From contig NZ_SZVO01000007.1 of assembly GCF_005280585.1 (NCBI RefSeq), forward strand, positions 310,001 to 374,000: a DNA stretch of 64,000 nucleotides, read 5' to 3'. Source of the stretch: Dyadobacter frigoris (lineage in GTDB: Bacteria; Bacteroidota; Bacteroidia; Cytophagales; Spirosomataceae). This document shows, in pieces, positions 1 through 8,637 of this stretch (positions are counted from its first letter, which is position 1; each line of letters starts with the position of its first letter). Under the pieces are notes generated by a model. The model saw nothing but the letters and a program-made list of their open reading frames with translations, was not told where the DNA came from and did not search any database. A program made the position numbers and the translations under genes.

Positions 1-51
1 GTATCCAACTGAGTATTCGGATCTTTAATTATTTGAGTTTGGTACTAAAAA

Positions 52-92
52 AAGGTCAGGACTACCAGCATTTCTCTGGCAATCCTGACCTT
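52..92. terminator. Bidirectional intrinsic terminator
   Basis: The arms AAGGTCAGG (52-60) and CCTGACCTT (84-92) pair around a 23-nt loop. A-rich sequence precedes the left arm (47-53) and a T run follows the right arm, so the hairpin can end transcription on either strand. On the minus strand it overlaps the stop codon of the adjacent gene (62-64). Confidence 0.7.
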
Positions 93-524
93 CTTTTTTT
101 TCTTCTCCAAAATATCTTTGCAGGTTTTTCTTTTGGTATTTTATTGCCGGCAATAACTATATTTTCTTCCAGAAACAGTTGCTTAATTTCTGTTACAGAG
201 CAGTCAAACTGGATAGCCAAGGTTTCGATTTCAAGACATTTATTTAAGTACCTGTTTATCAACTCATGCGCCTTTACCCTGGTAAGAGCTCTTTTCCTGG
301 GATAATTTGTTATAATTTCTGACTGGTAGATTCTCAATATTTGAATAACTTCTTCCAAATCGGATGCCCTTATCCTAATAATGGACTCCTCCACTTCGTG
401 TAATTTTTGGAAATATATGTTGGCTAACAGACACAAATAGCCTTCCGTTTTCTGCTCTCGTCAGTTCGACACGAAATGTGCTTTTTTTCCTTTCCAGCAC
501 TTCTGCTTTTAATATTTTCTCCAT
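62..524 (-). pseudogene. Small unknown protein, interrupted by a frameshift
   Basis: Function is not recognised. An ATG at 524 opens a frame whose first 35 residues look like real protein (it begins MEKILKAEVLERKKSTF and alternates like beta strands), but this frame stops about 16 residues later. The neighbouring frame, open from a TTG at 436 to the stop at 62, continues with a strand and a helix (SIIRIRASDLEEVIQIL), then a possible helix-turn-helix (LAIQFDCSVTEIKQLF) and a basic tail. The two parts read as one protein of about 154 residues broken by one base near 415-440. It starts 22 nt after the upstream minus-strand gene, so the two may be cotranscribed. The break could be a real mutation or a sequence error; if the annotated start is the TTG, the product is 124 residues. 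Confidence 0.5.
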
Positions 525-545
525 GATAGTTTTAATTTCAGAAAA

Positions 546-1193
546 TCATTCAACCACAACCTTCATCATTTGCACCTTTATACCGTCGTCAGAAATAACT
601 TTTAATTGATAAAAACCCGGTTTCAAAGGACCTTTTGGATGCACAGTGATATCATTGGTATTATTTGTAATGGTCCTCGAAATTGGTATTTGATTTCCTT
701 TTGTGTCCATAATTCTTACCTCAAAAGATTTTGTGTTTTCTATTGATAAGGGAAACACACCATCACCAGGATCGGGGAAAACCATTAGAATTCCCAGTTC
801 TTGTCCGCTTACGGCAATCACTCTGGAATATTGAAAAGCTCCATCCTTATCTATTTCCTTTAACCGATAATAAAGGGTGCTAAAAGCCGGTAGTTCATTA
901 TCATCAAAACAATAGTTGATTTGCGTTTTGGAACCCTTGTCTCCTTTCACAATTCCTATAGTTTGGAATGATTTTGTATCTAAACTTTTTTGTACTTCAA
1001 AACCATTAATATTATTCTCCGAACTTGTTATCCAATTCAGCGTTAAAATATCTTTCTCAATTTTTGCTGAAAACGATATAAGTTTAACTGTTGCCCTCAT
1101 TGGGGTAATTCCATTGGCCACGACCTTTGGATTTTCACAATATTGAATAAGAAAAACGAGACCGAAAAAATATCTTAGGTATATGGTTTTCAT
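546..1193 (-). CDS. Exported protein with T9SS-like C-terminal sorting domain
   Basis: Function unknown. The start is taken at ATG 1193, which puts a short hydrophobic signal segment (residues about 3-15) at the N-terminus; an in-frame start 7 codons upstream is less likely. The middle (about residues 35-120) resembles a fibronectin-III-like fold common in Bacteroidota surface proteins, with WITSSENNINGFEVQKS and YYRLKEIDKDG. The last 70 residues (FEVRIMDTKGNQI, then GFYQLKVISDDG and a beta-strand ending VMKVVVE-like) resemble the type A sorting domain used by the type IX secretion system. A cell-surface or secreted location is inferred. It lies just upstream of the frameshifted small gene on the same strand. 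Confidence 0.6.
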   Translation of the reverse strand: MKTIYLRYFFGLVFLIQYCENPKVVANGITPMRATVKLISFSAKIEKDILTLNWITSSENNINGFEVQKSLDTKSFQTIGIVKGDKGSKTQINYCFDDNELPAFSTLYYRLKEIDKDGAFQYSRVIAVSGQELGILMVFPDPGDGVFPLSIENTKSFEVRIMDTKGNQIPISRTITNNTNDITVHPKGPLKPGFYQLKVISDDGIKVQMMKVVVE

Positions 1194-1382
1194 AAAAATA
1201 ATAGCATGTAACAATTAAAAAATCTCATCCCCAAACCGTTGTTCATTTAAAACAACCGCCTGAAAATGAGATTAAATCTACGTTCTTACTTTTTAAGAAA
1301 AATGACTACTTCAAGTTATCTTCTGTTTTATGCAAACAAATCGTGTAAAATTCTTAATTCGATTATAGCATACCTTTGAAGA

Positions 1383-2198
1383 CTATTTCCTTACCGCCTC
1401 AATTGCTCCACGAACACTACCATATTGATCCAGCAATGATTCCGCTTCATCCGGAGAAACGCCTAATTCATCTATAATCATATGGATCGCACGATTCACC
1501 AGTTTTTCATTAGTCATCTGCATATCCACCATTTTATTTCCTTTTACTTTTCCGAGACGGATCATGACAGATGTTGAGATCATATTCAATACCAACTTTT
1601 GGGCAGTACCTGATTTCATTCTTGTACTTCCTGTCAGGAATTCCGGACCAACAACAACTTCTACCGGGAATTGACACGCCTCGGCTACCGGTGATCCGTT
1701 ATTACAAACCACACAACCCGTCAACAACCCAGCTTTTCTTGCTTCATTCAATCCGCCGATAACATAAGGCGTGCGGCCGGAAGCCGCAAGTCCGATTAAG
1801 GTATCATTTTCCGTTAAATTATATGGAGCTAAATCAATCCAGGCCTGATTCCAGTCGTCCTCCGCATTTTCAACGGCTTTTCTAATAGCAATATCACCGC
1901 CAGCAATAATTCCTACCACCAGATCAAACGGAACGCCAAAAGTCGGAGGACATTCGGAGGCATCTACAACGCCTAAACGACCGCTCGTTCCGGCACCGAT
2001 ATAAAATAAACGACCACCTTTTTTCATACGCGGAACAATCTCCTCAATCAACGCTTCAATTTGCGGAATTACCTTTTGAACGGCATTGGGTACTGTCTGA
2101 TCTTCCCGATTTATAGAGTTCAAAATTTCATTGATACTCATCTGATCGAGATCATTATATAGAGACGAAGATTCGGTTGTTAGCATGGAATGTTGCAT
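1383..2198 (-). CDS. murQ: N-acetylmuramic acid 6-phosphate etherase
   Basis: MurQ cleaves the lactyl ether of MurNAc-6-phosphate to give GlcNAc-6-phosphate and D-lactate during recycling of cell-wall muropeptides; it acts in the cytoplasm. The SIS sugar-phosphate fold is evident from GAGTSGRLGVVDASECPPTFG-type sequence (shown in part), which includes the conserved glutamate of the DASECP motif, and from EFLTGSTRMKSGTAQK later on. The start is set at ATG 2198 (MQHSMLTTES); the open frame extends 28 codons upstream but that extension does not resemble the family. The product of about 271 residues is slightly shorter than the E. coli protein (298). The gene is monocistronic and divergent from ilvD. 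Confidence 0.93.
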   Translation of the reverse strand: MQHSMLTTESSSLYNDLDQMSINEILNSINREDQTVPNAVQKVIPQIEALIEEIVPRMKKGGRLFYIGAGTSGRLGVVDASECPPTFGVPFDLVVGIIAGGDIAIRKAVENAEDDWNQAWIDLAPYNLTENDTLIGLAASGRTPYVIGGLNEARKAGLLTGCVVCNNGSPVAEACQFPVEVVVGPEFLTGSTRMKSGTAQKLVLNMISTSVMIRLGKVKGNKMVDMQMTNEKLVNRAIHMIIDELGVSPDEAESLLDQYGSVRGAIEAVRK

Positions 2199-2297
2199 TG
2201 ATTTAAATCCAAAATTAATTATTTTCTCTGAACGAACCTTTACCAAATAAATAATATGGGATTTATCTAAGTATATCTGCAAAAAATTGCCCCAAAA

Positions 2298-2329
2298 TTT
2301 GGAAAATAAAAAGATAGGCTCCTAATTTG
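2298..2329 (+). promoter_or_regulatory. Candidate Bacteroidota-type promoter of the ilvD leader
   Basis: TTTG at 2298-2301 and CTAATTTG at 2322-2329 resemble the Bacteroidota -33 (TTTG) and -7 (TAnnTTTG) elements with a 20-nt spacer. Transcription would start near 2335, just ahead of the leader hairpin and leader peptide. The -7 box is imperfect at its first two bases. Confidence 0.5.
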
Positions 2330-2345
2330 TAACAGGATTTAAGAG

Positions 2346-2363
2346 TTAGCGAAATTTCGCTAA
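2346..2363 (+). promoter_or_regulatory. 5' leader hairpin, shared with leuA leader
   Basis: TTAGCGAAATTTCGCTAA is a perfect 18-base palindrome placed about 17 bases after the putative -7 box. Nearly the same sequence (GTTAGCGAATTTTCGC) lies at the same offset in the leuA leader at 17671. It may stabilise the leader mRNA, help initiate the leader peptide, or bind a protein as DNA. Confidence 0.5.
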
Positions 2364-2392
2364 ACAGCAAATTTCCGTTTTTTGATTGATTT

Positions 2393-2446
2393 ATGTTAAC
2401 AGCACGTTTAATCTTCCTCCTGATTGTAGTCACGCCCCAGGCGTGA
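2393..2446 (+). CDS. ilv operon leader peptide
   Basis: A 17-codon frame encodes MLTARLIFLLIVVTPQA, in which eight residues are Leu, Ile or Val, most of them clustered in codons 6-13. Its stop codon TGA (2444-2446) lies inside a hairpin, and a terminator follows 26 nt later, just before ilvD. This is the layout of classical amino-acid attenuation, as in the ilv leaders of enterobacteria. Scarcity of charged branched-chain tRNAs would stall the ribosome in codons 6-13. The assignment rests on layout and composition; the peptide itself need have no function after synthesis. Confidence 0.82.
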   Translation: MLTARLIFLLIVVTPQA

Positions 2447-2506
2447 GTGGGATGTTAACGGTATATACCTGCACCTCACTCACTAGCTGAGTGAGGTGTT
2501 TTTTTT
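2430..2506 (+). terminator. ilv attenuator: pause hairpin, antiterminator, terminator
   Basis: Three pairings are visible. The first is TCACGCC (2430-2436) with GGCGTGA (2440-2446), spanning the leader-peptide stop. The second, the antiterminator, is GTGAGTG (2443-2449) with CACTCAC (2477-2483). The third, the terminator, is CACCTCACTCA (2472-2482) with TGAGTGAGGTG (2488-2498), with loop CTAGC and a run of T to 2506. The second and third exclude each other because they share 2477-2482. A ribosome at the stop codon blocks the antiterminator and lets the terminator form; a ribosome stalled upstream should allow readthrough into ilvD. Confidence 0.85.
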
Positions 2507-2524
2507 ATTTTACAAAAATTCACC

Positions 2525-4210
2525 ATGGCGACAGAACTAAACAGATTTTCAAAAACCTTAACCCAGGAAGTTACTAATCCGGCAGCTCAGGCGATGCTTT
2601 ACGGTATTGGATTAAAAGAAGAGGACATGGCAAAACCGCAGATCGGGATTGCCAGTACAGGTTATGAGGGAAACCCTTGTAACATGCACTTAAACGGACT
2701 TTCGGTTTATGTAAAACAAGGAATCACGGCAAATGACATGGTCGGTTTGATCTTCAATACCATTGGAGTTTCCGATGGTATGACAAACGGAAACGATGGT
2801 ATGCGTTATTCACTTCCAAGTCGTGACATCATCGCGGATTCGATTGAAACCGTTGTGGCTGCGCAATGGTATGATGGGGTTATCGCCGTTGTAGGTTGTG
2901 ACAAAAATATGCCGGGCGCTATTATGGCCATGGCACGTCTTGACCGTCCAGCGATTATGGTATACGGCGGAACAATTCGTTCAGGACATTATAAAGGACA
3001 AAAACTGGATATCGTTTCTGCTTTTGAAGCACTTGGTAAAAAGTTTGCAAACAATATTTCAGACGAGGACTTTAAAGGCGTAATACAAAACTCAATTCCT
3101 GGCCAGGGTGCTTGTGGTGGTATGTACACTGCCAATACAATGGCTGCTTCAATCGAGGCGATGGGATTAAGTTTGCCTTTCAGCAGTTCTTACCCTGCAA
3201 CACATACAGGTAAACAGGAAGAATGCAAAAAAATAGGAGCAGCAATGAAAAACCTGCTTGAACTGAATATTACGCCAAGAGATATTATTACGAAAAAATC
3301 GCTTGAAAATGCGTTAACACTGGTTATGGCATTGGGTGGTTCTACAAACGCAGCATTGCACTTTCTCGCGATTGCCCGCGCAGCAGATCTTCCTTTAACA
3401 TTGGATGATATCCAGGAAATCTCTAACAAAGTTCCGTTTATCGCCGATCTTAAACCAAGCGGTAAATACTTTATGGAAGACATCCTTGAAATTGGTGGCG
3501 TTCCTGCGGTAATGAAATATTTGTATTCAAAAGGAATGATTCACGGTGACTGTTTGACTGTAACAGGTAAAACATTGGCAGAAGATTTAGCCGAAGCACC
3601 GGATCTTAATTTTGAAAACCAGAAAATTATTTTCCCTCTGGAAACTCCGATCAAAGCATCAGGACATATCCAGATATTGTACGGTAACCTTGCACCAACA
3701 GGTTCGGTTGCAAAAATTACGGGAAAAGAAGGTTTGACGTTCGATGGCGAAGCAAAAATCTGTGAGCATGAATCTGAGATCATTACCATGCTTTCCAAAG
3801 GAGAAATCAAAGAAGGCCACGTTGTCGTAATCCGTAACGCAGGACCGAAAGGCGGACCAGGTATGTCAGAAATGTTGAAACCAACCTCTGCCGTCATGGG
3901 AGCCGGGCTTGGAGATAAAATTGCATTGATCACAGATGGTCGTTTCTCAGGTGGAACACACGGATTTGTGGTAGGACACATTACTCCGGAAGCATTTGAC
4001 GGTGGCCCGATCGCACTTGTGAAAGATGGCGACAGAATTACAATTGACGCAAACACCCGCCAGCTTATTGTTCATATTTCTGATGAGGAAATGGCGACAC
4101 GTAAAGCAGCATGGGTTCAACCAGAGCCAAAATTCACAAAAGGAATGTTGGGAAGATATATCCGCACGGTAAAATCTGCCAGTGAAGGATGTGTTACTGA
4201 CGAAGCGTAA
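2525..4210 (+). CDS. ilvD: Dihydroxy-acid dehydratase
   Basis: IlvD removes water from 2,3-dihydroxy-isovalerate and -methylvalerate to give the keto acids that precede valine and isoleucine. It is a cytoplasmic iron-sulfur enzyme of the IlvD/Edd family. Its 561 residues match the usual length. Cysteines at C52 (NPCN), C125 (GCDKNMPG) and C197 ([14 protein letters not shown]) are the expected cluster ligands, and the C-terminal domain has GRFSGGTHG. It is the first structural gene after the attenuator, 19 nt downstream of the terminator's T run. A MazEF-like pair and a small gene separate it from ilvB. Confidence 0.97.
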   Translation: MATELNRFSKTLTQEVTNPAAQAMLYGIGLKEEDMAKPQIGIASTGYEGNPCNMHLNGLSVYVKQGITANDMVGLIFNTIGVSDGMTNGNDGMRYSLPSRDIIADSIETVVAAQWYDGVIAVVGCDKNMPGAIMAMARLDRPAIMVYGGTIRSGHYKGQKLDIVSAFEALGKKFANNISDEDFKGVIQNSIPGQGACGGMYTANTMAASIEAMGLSLPFSSSYPATHTGKQEECKKIGAAMKNLLELNITPRDIITKKSLENALTLVMALGGSTNAALHFLAIARAADLPLTLDDIQEISNKVPFIADLKPSGKYFMEDILEIGGVPAVMKYLYSKGMIHGDCLTVTGKTLAEDLAEAPDLNFENQKIIFPLETPIKASGHIQILYGNLAPTGSVAKITGKEGLTFDGEAKICEHESEIITMLSKGEIKEGHVVVIRNAGPKGGPGMSEMLKPTSAVMGAGLGDKIALITDGRFSGGTHGFVVGHITPEAFDGGPIALVKDGDRITIDANTRQLIVHISDEEMATRKAAWVQPEPKFTKGMLGRYIRTVKSASEGCVTDEA

Positions 4211-4244
4211 ATATTTTTTATATTTACAAAAAGTATTTACGATT

Positions 4245-4481
4245 ATGCAAATCACATACACAAGTAAACTGCCGGATACTGTTTTGAAGGAATTAGAAAC
4301 AGTTGCCAGTAAATTGAAAACAAGTAAAAAAGACGTCATTGAAACGGCTTTGAACCTGTATTTTGAACAGATTAAAAAGGCCGAATACGTGGCCTCTTTT
4401 AAAAAGGCAAAGGGAGATCAGGAGATAATTGAGCTTAGCGAAGATGGCTTAGACGATTATCTGAAAATGATTGGGGAATGA
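4245..4481 (+). CDS. Antitoxin-like ribbon-helix-helix protein
   Basis: A 78-residue protein read from ATG 4245 (MQITYTSKLPDTVLKELE). The pattern of a short beta strand followed by two amphipathic helices (residues 8-45) suggests a ribbon-helix-helix DNA-binding antitoxin, with an acidic C-terminal tail (EIIELSEDGLDDYLKMIGE) suited to wrapping a toxin. The stop overlaps the start of the following MazF-like gene as ATGA, the usual toxin-antitoxin arrangement. It would neutralise the toxin and autorepress the pair. An in-frame start inside the end of ilvD (4182) is less likely. Its position inside the ilv locus looks like an insertion. Confidence 0.75.
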   Translation: MQITYTSKLPDTVLKELETVASKLKTSKKDVIETALNLYFEQIKKAEYVASFKKAKGDQEIIELSEDGLDDYLKMIGE

Positions 4482-4810
4482 AGCAAAAAGATATCTGGTG
4501 GGCTGACCTTAATCCGGTTAAAGGAAGCGAACAGCAAGGAAGAAGGCCAGTTGTCATTATTAGTGGGAATACGATGAATGATCATTTGGATGTTGGAATT
4601 GCTTGCCCGCTCTCATCCAAAATAAAGAATTTTGCCGGATGTGTGATAGTAAAAAAAGGCAAAAAAAGTGGCTTAGATCAGGATTCCGAAATTATAACTT
4701 TTCAAGTCAGGACAATTAGTAAAAGCCGACTCGTAAATAAAATTGGTCAAATAACCGAAGATGAATTACGTCAGGTAAAGATTGGCCTTAATGAAATTTT
4801 GACATATTGA
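4478..4810 (+). CDS. MazF/PemK-family endoribonuclease toxin
   Basis: The protein has 110 residues, the typical MazF length. It begins with the family signature: KQKDIWWADLNPVKGSEQQG followed by RRPVVIIS. The arginine pair after the GSEQQG loop and a later polar strand correspond to the mRNA-cleaving centre. MazF enzymes cut single-stranded RNA at short sequence motifs and arrest growth when the antitoxin is lost. The start overlaps the antitoxin stop by 4 nt. Specificity cannot be told from the sequence. Because the pair sits on the plus strand between ilvD and ilvB it would be carried on the attenuator-controlled transcript unless it has a promoter of its own. Confidence 0.9.
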   Translation: MKQKDIWWADLNPVKGSEQQGRRPVVIISGNTMNDHLDVGIACPLSSKIKNFAGCVIVKKGKKSGLDQDSEIITFQVRTISKSRLVNKIGQITEDELRQVKIGLNEILTY

Positions 4811-4827
4811 AAGAATAAAAAACGCGA

Positions 4828-5040
4828 ATGGAAAGACATACATTCAAATTGGATAGAACAGCTTTTCATGCCGGAACGCATGAGGAAACTGAAAAATACT
4901 ATGCGAAAAATCAGCCAAAAACGTCAATCGAAAGATTGATGCCCGCTAACTATCTCAATAGTATTGCTTTCCAATTTGATTTGAACAATCCTCCGAAAAT
5001 GGACAGAACTGTTTTCGCGATGCGAAAACACGAATTATAA
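4828..5040 (+). CDS. Small conserved protein with a duplicated DRTxF motif
   Basis: A 70-residue protein of unknown function lying 17 nt after the MazF-like gene. It starts with HTFKLDRTAFHAGTHEE and ends with PPKMDRTVFAMRKHEL, so a K-(L/M)-DRT-x-F element followed by a His-Glu pair occurs at both ends, separated by YLNSIAFQFDLN. I have a general memory of similar short proteins ending in MDRTxFxMRKH in other Cytophagales, often beside toxin-antitoxin-like genes, but I cannot check this. It may be a third component of the neighbouring module. No signal peptide or membrane segment is seen. Confidence 0.6.
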   Translation: MERHTFKLDRTAFHAGTHEETEKYYAKNQPKTSIERLMPANYLNSIAFQFDLNNPPKMDRTVFAMRKHEL

Positions 5041-5083
5041 AATTGAGATTGAAAAAATTCATCCGACTAAATAAGTAGAGGTC

Positions 5084-6844
5084 ATGGAATTTAATGAAAA
5101 CCAAACACAAACAGCCGGAATCGCTGAGCAGCCAGTTTCGGTAGCAGCACCAGAACTGATCAACGGTTCTCACGCACTGATCCAGTCATTGATCGCCGAA
5201 GGCGTCAAAACGATTTTTGGATATCCGGGCGGGGCAATTATGCCCGTTTACGATGCTATTTATGATTATCAGGAACAAATTAATCATATTCTCGTACGTC
5301 ATGAACAAGGTGCCGCACACGCTGCCGAAGGATTTGCCCGTATTACCGGTGAGGTTGGGGTATGTTTGGCTACATCAGGCCCCGGTGCTACGAATCTTGT
5401 TACAGGAATTGCAGATGCAATAATTGACTCTACACCAATGGTTTGTATTGTGGGTCAGGTTGGATCTCATTTGCTGGGAACGGATGCTTTCCAGGAAACG
5501 GATATTATGGGTGTGACCATTCCAATCACAAAATGGAACTACCAGGTCACCAATCCGGACGAAATTCCTGAAATTATTGCAAAAGCATTTTATATAGCAA
5601 AGTCTGGCCGTCCGGGACCGGTGCTTATTGATATCACAAAGGATGCACAACAGAAACTGATGTCTAAACCGTTTGTACATAAGAAATGTGAAAAACTGCT
5701 TAGCTATCGTCCGCGTTTGTCGCCAAAAGAAGACCAGGTTGAAGCAGCTGCAAAGCTTATAAATGAATCAAAACGCCCGTTTTTGTTTTTCGGGCACGGT
5801 GTACAGATCGCCGGAGCCGAGCAGGAATTGTTGAAATTCATAGAAAAAACTGATGTTCCTGCGGCCTCAACACTTTTAGGACTTTCGTCTGTTTCTGTTG
5901 ATCATCCGAATTATGTGGGCTGGTTGGGTATGCATGGAAACTATGGTACCAATGTTCTTACCAATCAATGTGATTTGATTATCGCAATCGGTATGCGTTT
6001 CGATGACCGGGTGACAGGAGATTTAAGCCGTTACGCAATGCAGGCAAAAATTGTTCATATCGAAATTGACCCTTCCGAAATTGATAAAATAAAGAAGGCC
6101 GATGCTCCGGTTGTTGGTGATGCCAAAAGGGCTTTGGAAATGCTTTTGCCGCTGGTGAAAGAAAATAATCACGAAGCATGGAGAGCAGAATTCAAGAAAT
6201 TCGATGCGATTGAAGATGAAAAAATCACGCAGCCGGAACTTGCTCCAACGACGGAAAAAATAAAAATGGCGGAAGTTATCCGTACACTTTCCGATAAAAC
6301 AAAAGGTGAAGCGGTAATTGTAGCAGATGTTGGTCAGCACCAGATGATGACTGCTCGTTATTATCAGTTCAAAAAACCAAATTCCTTCATCACTTCTGGT
6401 GGATTAGGAACAATGGGTTATGCCTTGCCGGCAGCTTTTGGGGCGAAAGTAGGGGCATCTGACCGTGAGGTTGTTGCGATTATTGGTGATGGATGTTTCC
6501 AAATGACGATTCAGGAATTGGGAACAATTGCTCAAAGCGGTTTGCCTGTTAAGATCATCATTCTGAATAACAATTTCCTTGGGATGGTCCGCCAGTGGCA
6601 ACAACTTTTCCACGCAAAACGCTATTCATTTGTTGAGTTGCAAAATCCTGATTTTATCACAATTGCAAAAGGTTTTGGTATCAACGGACATACCTGCGGT
6701 GCAAGAGAAGATCTTAACGATTCGCTTGATAAAATGCTTGCTTCCGACAAACCATATTTATTGGAAGTATTGGTTGAAAAAGAAGAAAATGTATTCCCAA
6801 TGGTTCCAACAGGAGCTTGTGTAGCGGATATCAGACTGGAATAA
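5084..6844 (+). CDS. ilvB: Acetolactate synthase, large (catalytic) subunit
   Basis: This thiamin-diphosphate enzyme condenses pyruvate with pyruvate or 2-ketobutyrate, the first common step to valine, leucine and isoleucine. The three TPP-enzyme domains are all present in 586 residues. The catalytic glutamate is E74 (RHEQGAAHAAEGFAR), a FAD-binding central domain follows, and the TPP/Mg motif begins with GDGCFQMT near residue 468 and closes with NNNFLGMV. About 28 residues precede the conserved core, a common N-terminal extension. It pairs with the regulatory subunit encoded 54 nt downstream. Confidence 0.97.
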   Translation: MEFNENQTQTAGIAEQPVSVAAPELINGSHALIQSLIAEGVKTIFGYPGGAIMPVYDAIYDYQEQINHILVRHEQGAAHAAEGFARITGEVGVCLATSGPGATNLVTGIADAIIDSTPMVCIVGQVGSHLLGTDAFQETDIMGVTIPITKWNYQVTNPDEIPEIIAKAFYIAKSGRPGPVLIDITKDAQQKLMSKPFVHKKCEKLLSYRPRLSPKEDQVEAAAKLINESKRPFLFFGHGVQIAGAEQELLKFIEKTDVPAASTLLGLSSVSVDHPNYVGWLGMHGNYGTNVLTNQCDLIIAIGMRFDDRVTGDLSRYAMQAKIVHIEIDPSEIDKIKKADAPVVGDAKRALEMLLPLVKENNHEAWRAEFKKFDAIEDEKITQPELAPTTEKIKMAEVIRTLSDKTKGEAVIVADVGQHQMMTARYYQFKKPNSFITSGGLGTMGYALPAAFGAKVGASDREVVAIIGDGCFQMTIQELGTIAQSGLPVKIIILNNNFLGMVRQWQQLFHAKRYSFVELQNPDFITIAKGFGINGHTCGAREDLNDSLDKMLASDKPYLLEVLVEKEENVFPMVPTGACVADIRLE

Positions 6845-6898
6845 TGTAAATGAGTTTTCACAATCACTTGCATTTTTTCACTAGACATTAAAAGTATC

Positions 6899-7432
6899 AT
6901 GACAACTTACACCATTTGCGTATTTACGGAAAATACGATTGGGATATTAAATAAGATCACAACCATTTTCACCCGTCGCCGTATCAATATTGAAAGTCTG
7001 ACGGTTTCGGAAACGGAACGTAAGGGTATTTCCCGCTTCACCATCGTCATTCGTCATGAATCACGCGAAGCTGTAGAAAAACTGGTTCGCCAGATCCGTA
7101 AGATCATCGAAGTGCTTGCTGTTTTCGGTTATCTGAACGACGATATCGCTTACAATGAAATTGCGATGTTTAAGATTTCAACACCAATCGGAGCAAAACC
7201 GCTTGATATTGAAACGATTAACAAAGTTTATAAAGCCTGGGTTGTGTACTGGCATTTGACTTATGTGATCATTCAGAAAACGGGTACGGAAGAAGAAATT
7301 TTTGAATTCTTCAACTATATCAAACCACACGAAATCCTTGAATTTGTACGCTCAGGACGGGTAGCGGTAAGCAAATCTCCCCAAACACTGGTAGATTACC
7401 TACCGGAAGCGGAGTGGGAATATTATATGTAG
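6899..7432 (+). CDS. ilvN: Acetolactate synthase, small (regulatory) subunit
   Basis: The 177-residue subunit activates the catalytic subunit and confers feedback control by valine. The N-terminal 75 residues form a clear ACT domain (YTICVFTENTIGILNKIT, then NIESLTVSETE). The C-terminal part is the longer type seen in IlvH-like proteins rather than the short E. coli IlvN. It directly follows the large subunit gene and precedes ilvC by 62 nt. The symbol ilvH would be equally acceptable. Confidence 0.94.
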   Translation: MTTYTICVFTENTIGILNKITTIFTRRRINIESLTVSETERKGISRFTIVIRHESREAVEKLVRQIRKIIEVLAVFGYLNDDIAYNEIAMFKISTPIGAKPLDIETINKVYKAWVVYWHLTYVIIQKTGTEEEIFEFFNYIKPHEILEFVRSGRVAVSKSPQTLVDYLPEAEWEYYM

Positions 7433-7494
7433 TAACATAATTTTCATAGTATTGTCTTTTATTTTGTAGTAATCAATAATTCAATTAATAATCA

Positions 7495-8541
7495 ATGGCA
7501 AAATTAAATTTCGGCGGGGTCGAAGAAGAAGTAGTTACCCGCGAAGAGTTCCCACTAGAAAAAGCTCGCGAAGTACTATCTACTGAAACCATTGCCGTGA
7601 TCGGATACGGTGTTCAAGGTCCTGGTCAAAGCTTAAACATGCGTGACAACGGATTTAACGTAATCGTTGGACAACGTAAAGGTGGTAAATCATGGGATAA
7701 AGCGATTGCTGACGGATGGGTTCCTGGCGAAACACTTTTCGAACTTGAAGAAGCATTGCAAAAAGGAACAATCATTTGCTATTTGCTTTCTGACGCTGCT
7801 CAAATTGAGTTGTGGCCTACGGTTAAAGCGAATCTTACTGCCGGTAAATCATTGTATTTCTCACACGGTTTCGGTGTAACATATAAAGACCAGACTGGAA
7901 TTATTCCTCCTGCTGACGTAGATGTATATCTTGTAGCGCCAAAAGGATCAGGAACTTCTCTTCGTCGTTTGTTCGTAGAAGGAAAAGGTTTGAACTCATC
8001 TTTCGCTGTGTTCCAGGATGCAACGGGTAAAGCACGTGAAAAATGTATCGCAATGGGTATCGGTGTTGGTTCAGGATATTTGTTCGAAACTGATTTCTAC
8101 CGCGAAGTAACGTCTGACCTTACAGGAGAGCGCGGTACTTTGATGGGTGCTATTCAGGGGATTTTTGCTGCACAGTATGAAGTTCTTCGTTCAAACGGAC
8201 ACACGCCATCCGAAGCTTTCAACGAAACCGTTGAAGAATTGACTCAATCATTGATGCCTCTTGTTGCTGAAAACGGTATGGACTGGATGTACGCAAACTG
8301 CTCTACAACAGCGCAGCGTGGTGCTCTTGACTGGTGGAAACCTTTCCGTGACGCTACTAAACCTGTTTTCGAACAACTTTACAACTCAGTAAAATCAGGC
8401 GAACAAGCTACGATCTCCATCACGCGTAACTCACAACCTGACTACCGTGTGAAATTGGAAGAAGAATTGGCTGAACTTCGTGAATCAGAAATCTGGCAGG
8501 CAGGTGCTACGGTACGTAGCCTTCGTCCAGAGCGCGGATAA
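7495..8541 (+). CDS. ilvC: Ketol-acid reductoisomerase
   Basis: IlvC isomerises and reduces acetolactate and acetohydroxybutyrate using NAD(P)H and Mg2+. At 348 residues it is the short (class I) form with one C-terminal knotted domain, not the 491-residue enterobacterial form. The Rossmann motif is VIGYGVQGPGQ (near residue 36), followed by VGQRKGGKSWDKA, which lies in the cofactor-specificity loop. VAPKGSGTSLRR and DLTGERGTLMG carry the acidic metal ligands of the second domain. It closes the ilv part of the locus and a hairpin follows before ilvA. Confidence 0.96.
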   Translation: MAKLNFGGVEEEVVTREEFPLEKAREVLSTETIAVIGYGVQGPGQSLNMRDNGFNVIVGQRKGGKSWDKAIADGWVPGETLFELEEALQKGTIICYLLSDAAQIELWPTVKANLTAGKSLYFSHGFGVTYKDQTGIIPPADVDVYLVAPKGSGTSLRRLFVEGKGLNSSFAVFQDATGKAREKCIAMGIGVGSGYLFETDFYREVTSDLTGERGTLMGAIQGIFAAQYEVLRSNGHTPSEAFNETVEELTQSLMPLVAENGMDWMYANCSTTAQRGALDWWKPFRDATKPVFEQLYNSVKSGEQATISITRNSQPDYRVKLEEELAELRESEIWQAGATVRSLRPERG

Positions 8542-8555
8542 TAATAATATTCTTG

Positions 8556-8586
8556 ACCTTACAGGCCTCAAAACCTGTAAGGTTTT
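8556..8586 (+). terminator. Intrinsic terminator between ilvC and ilvA
   Basis: ACCTTACAGG (8556-8565) pairs with CCTGTAAGGT (8574-8583) around an 8-nt loop and is followed by TTT. The T run is short, so termination may be partial, allowing some readthrough to ilvA. Confidence 0.65.
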
Positions 8587-8637
8587 AATAAATTTAAGCC
8601 TTTACGAAATAATCGTAGGGCTTTTTTCTTTCCAGAC

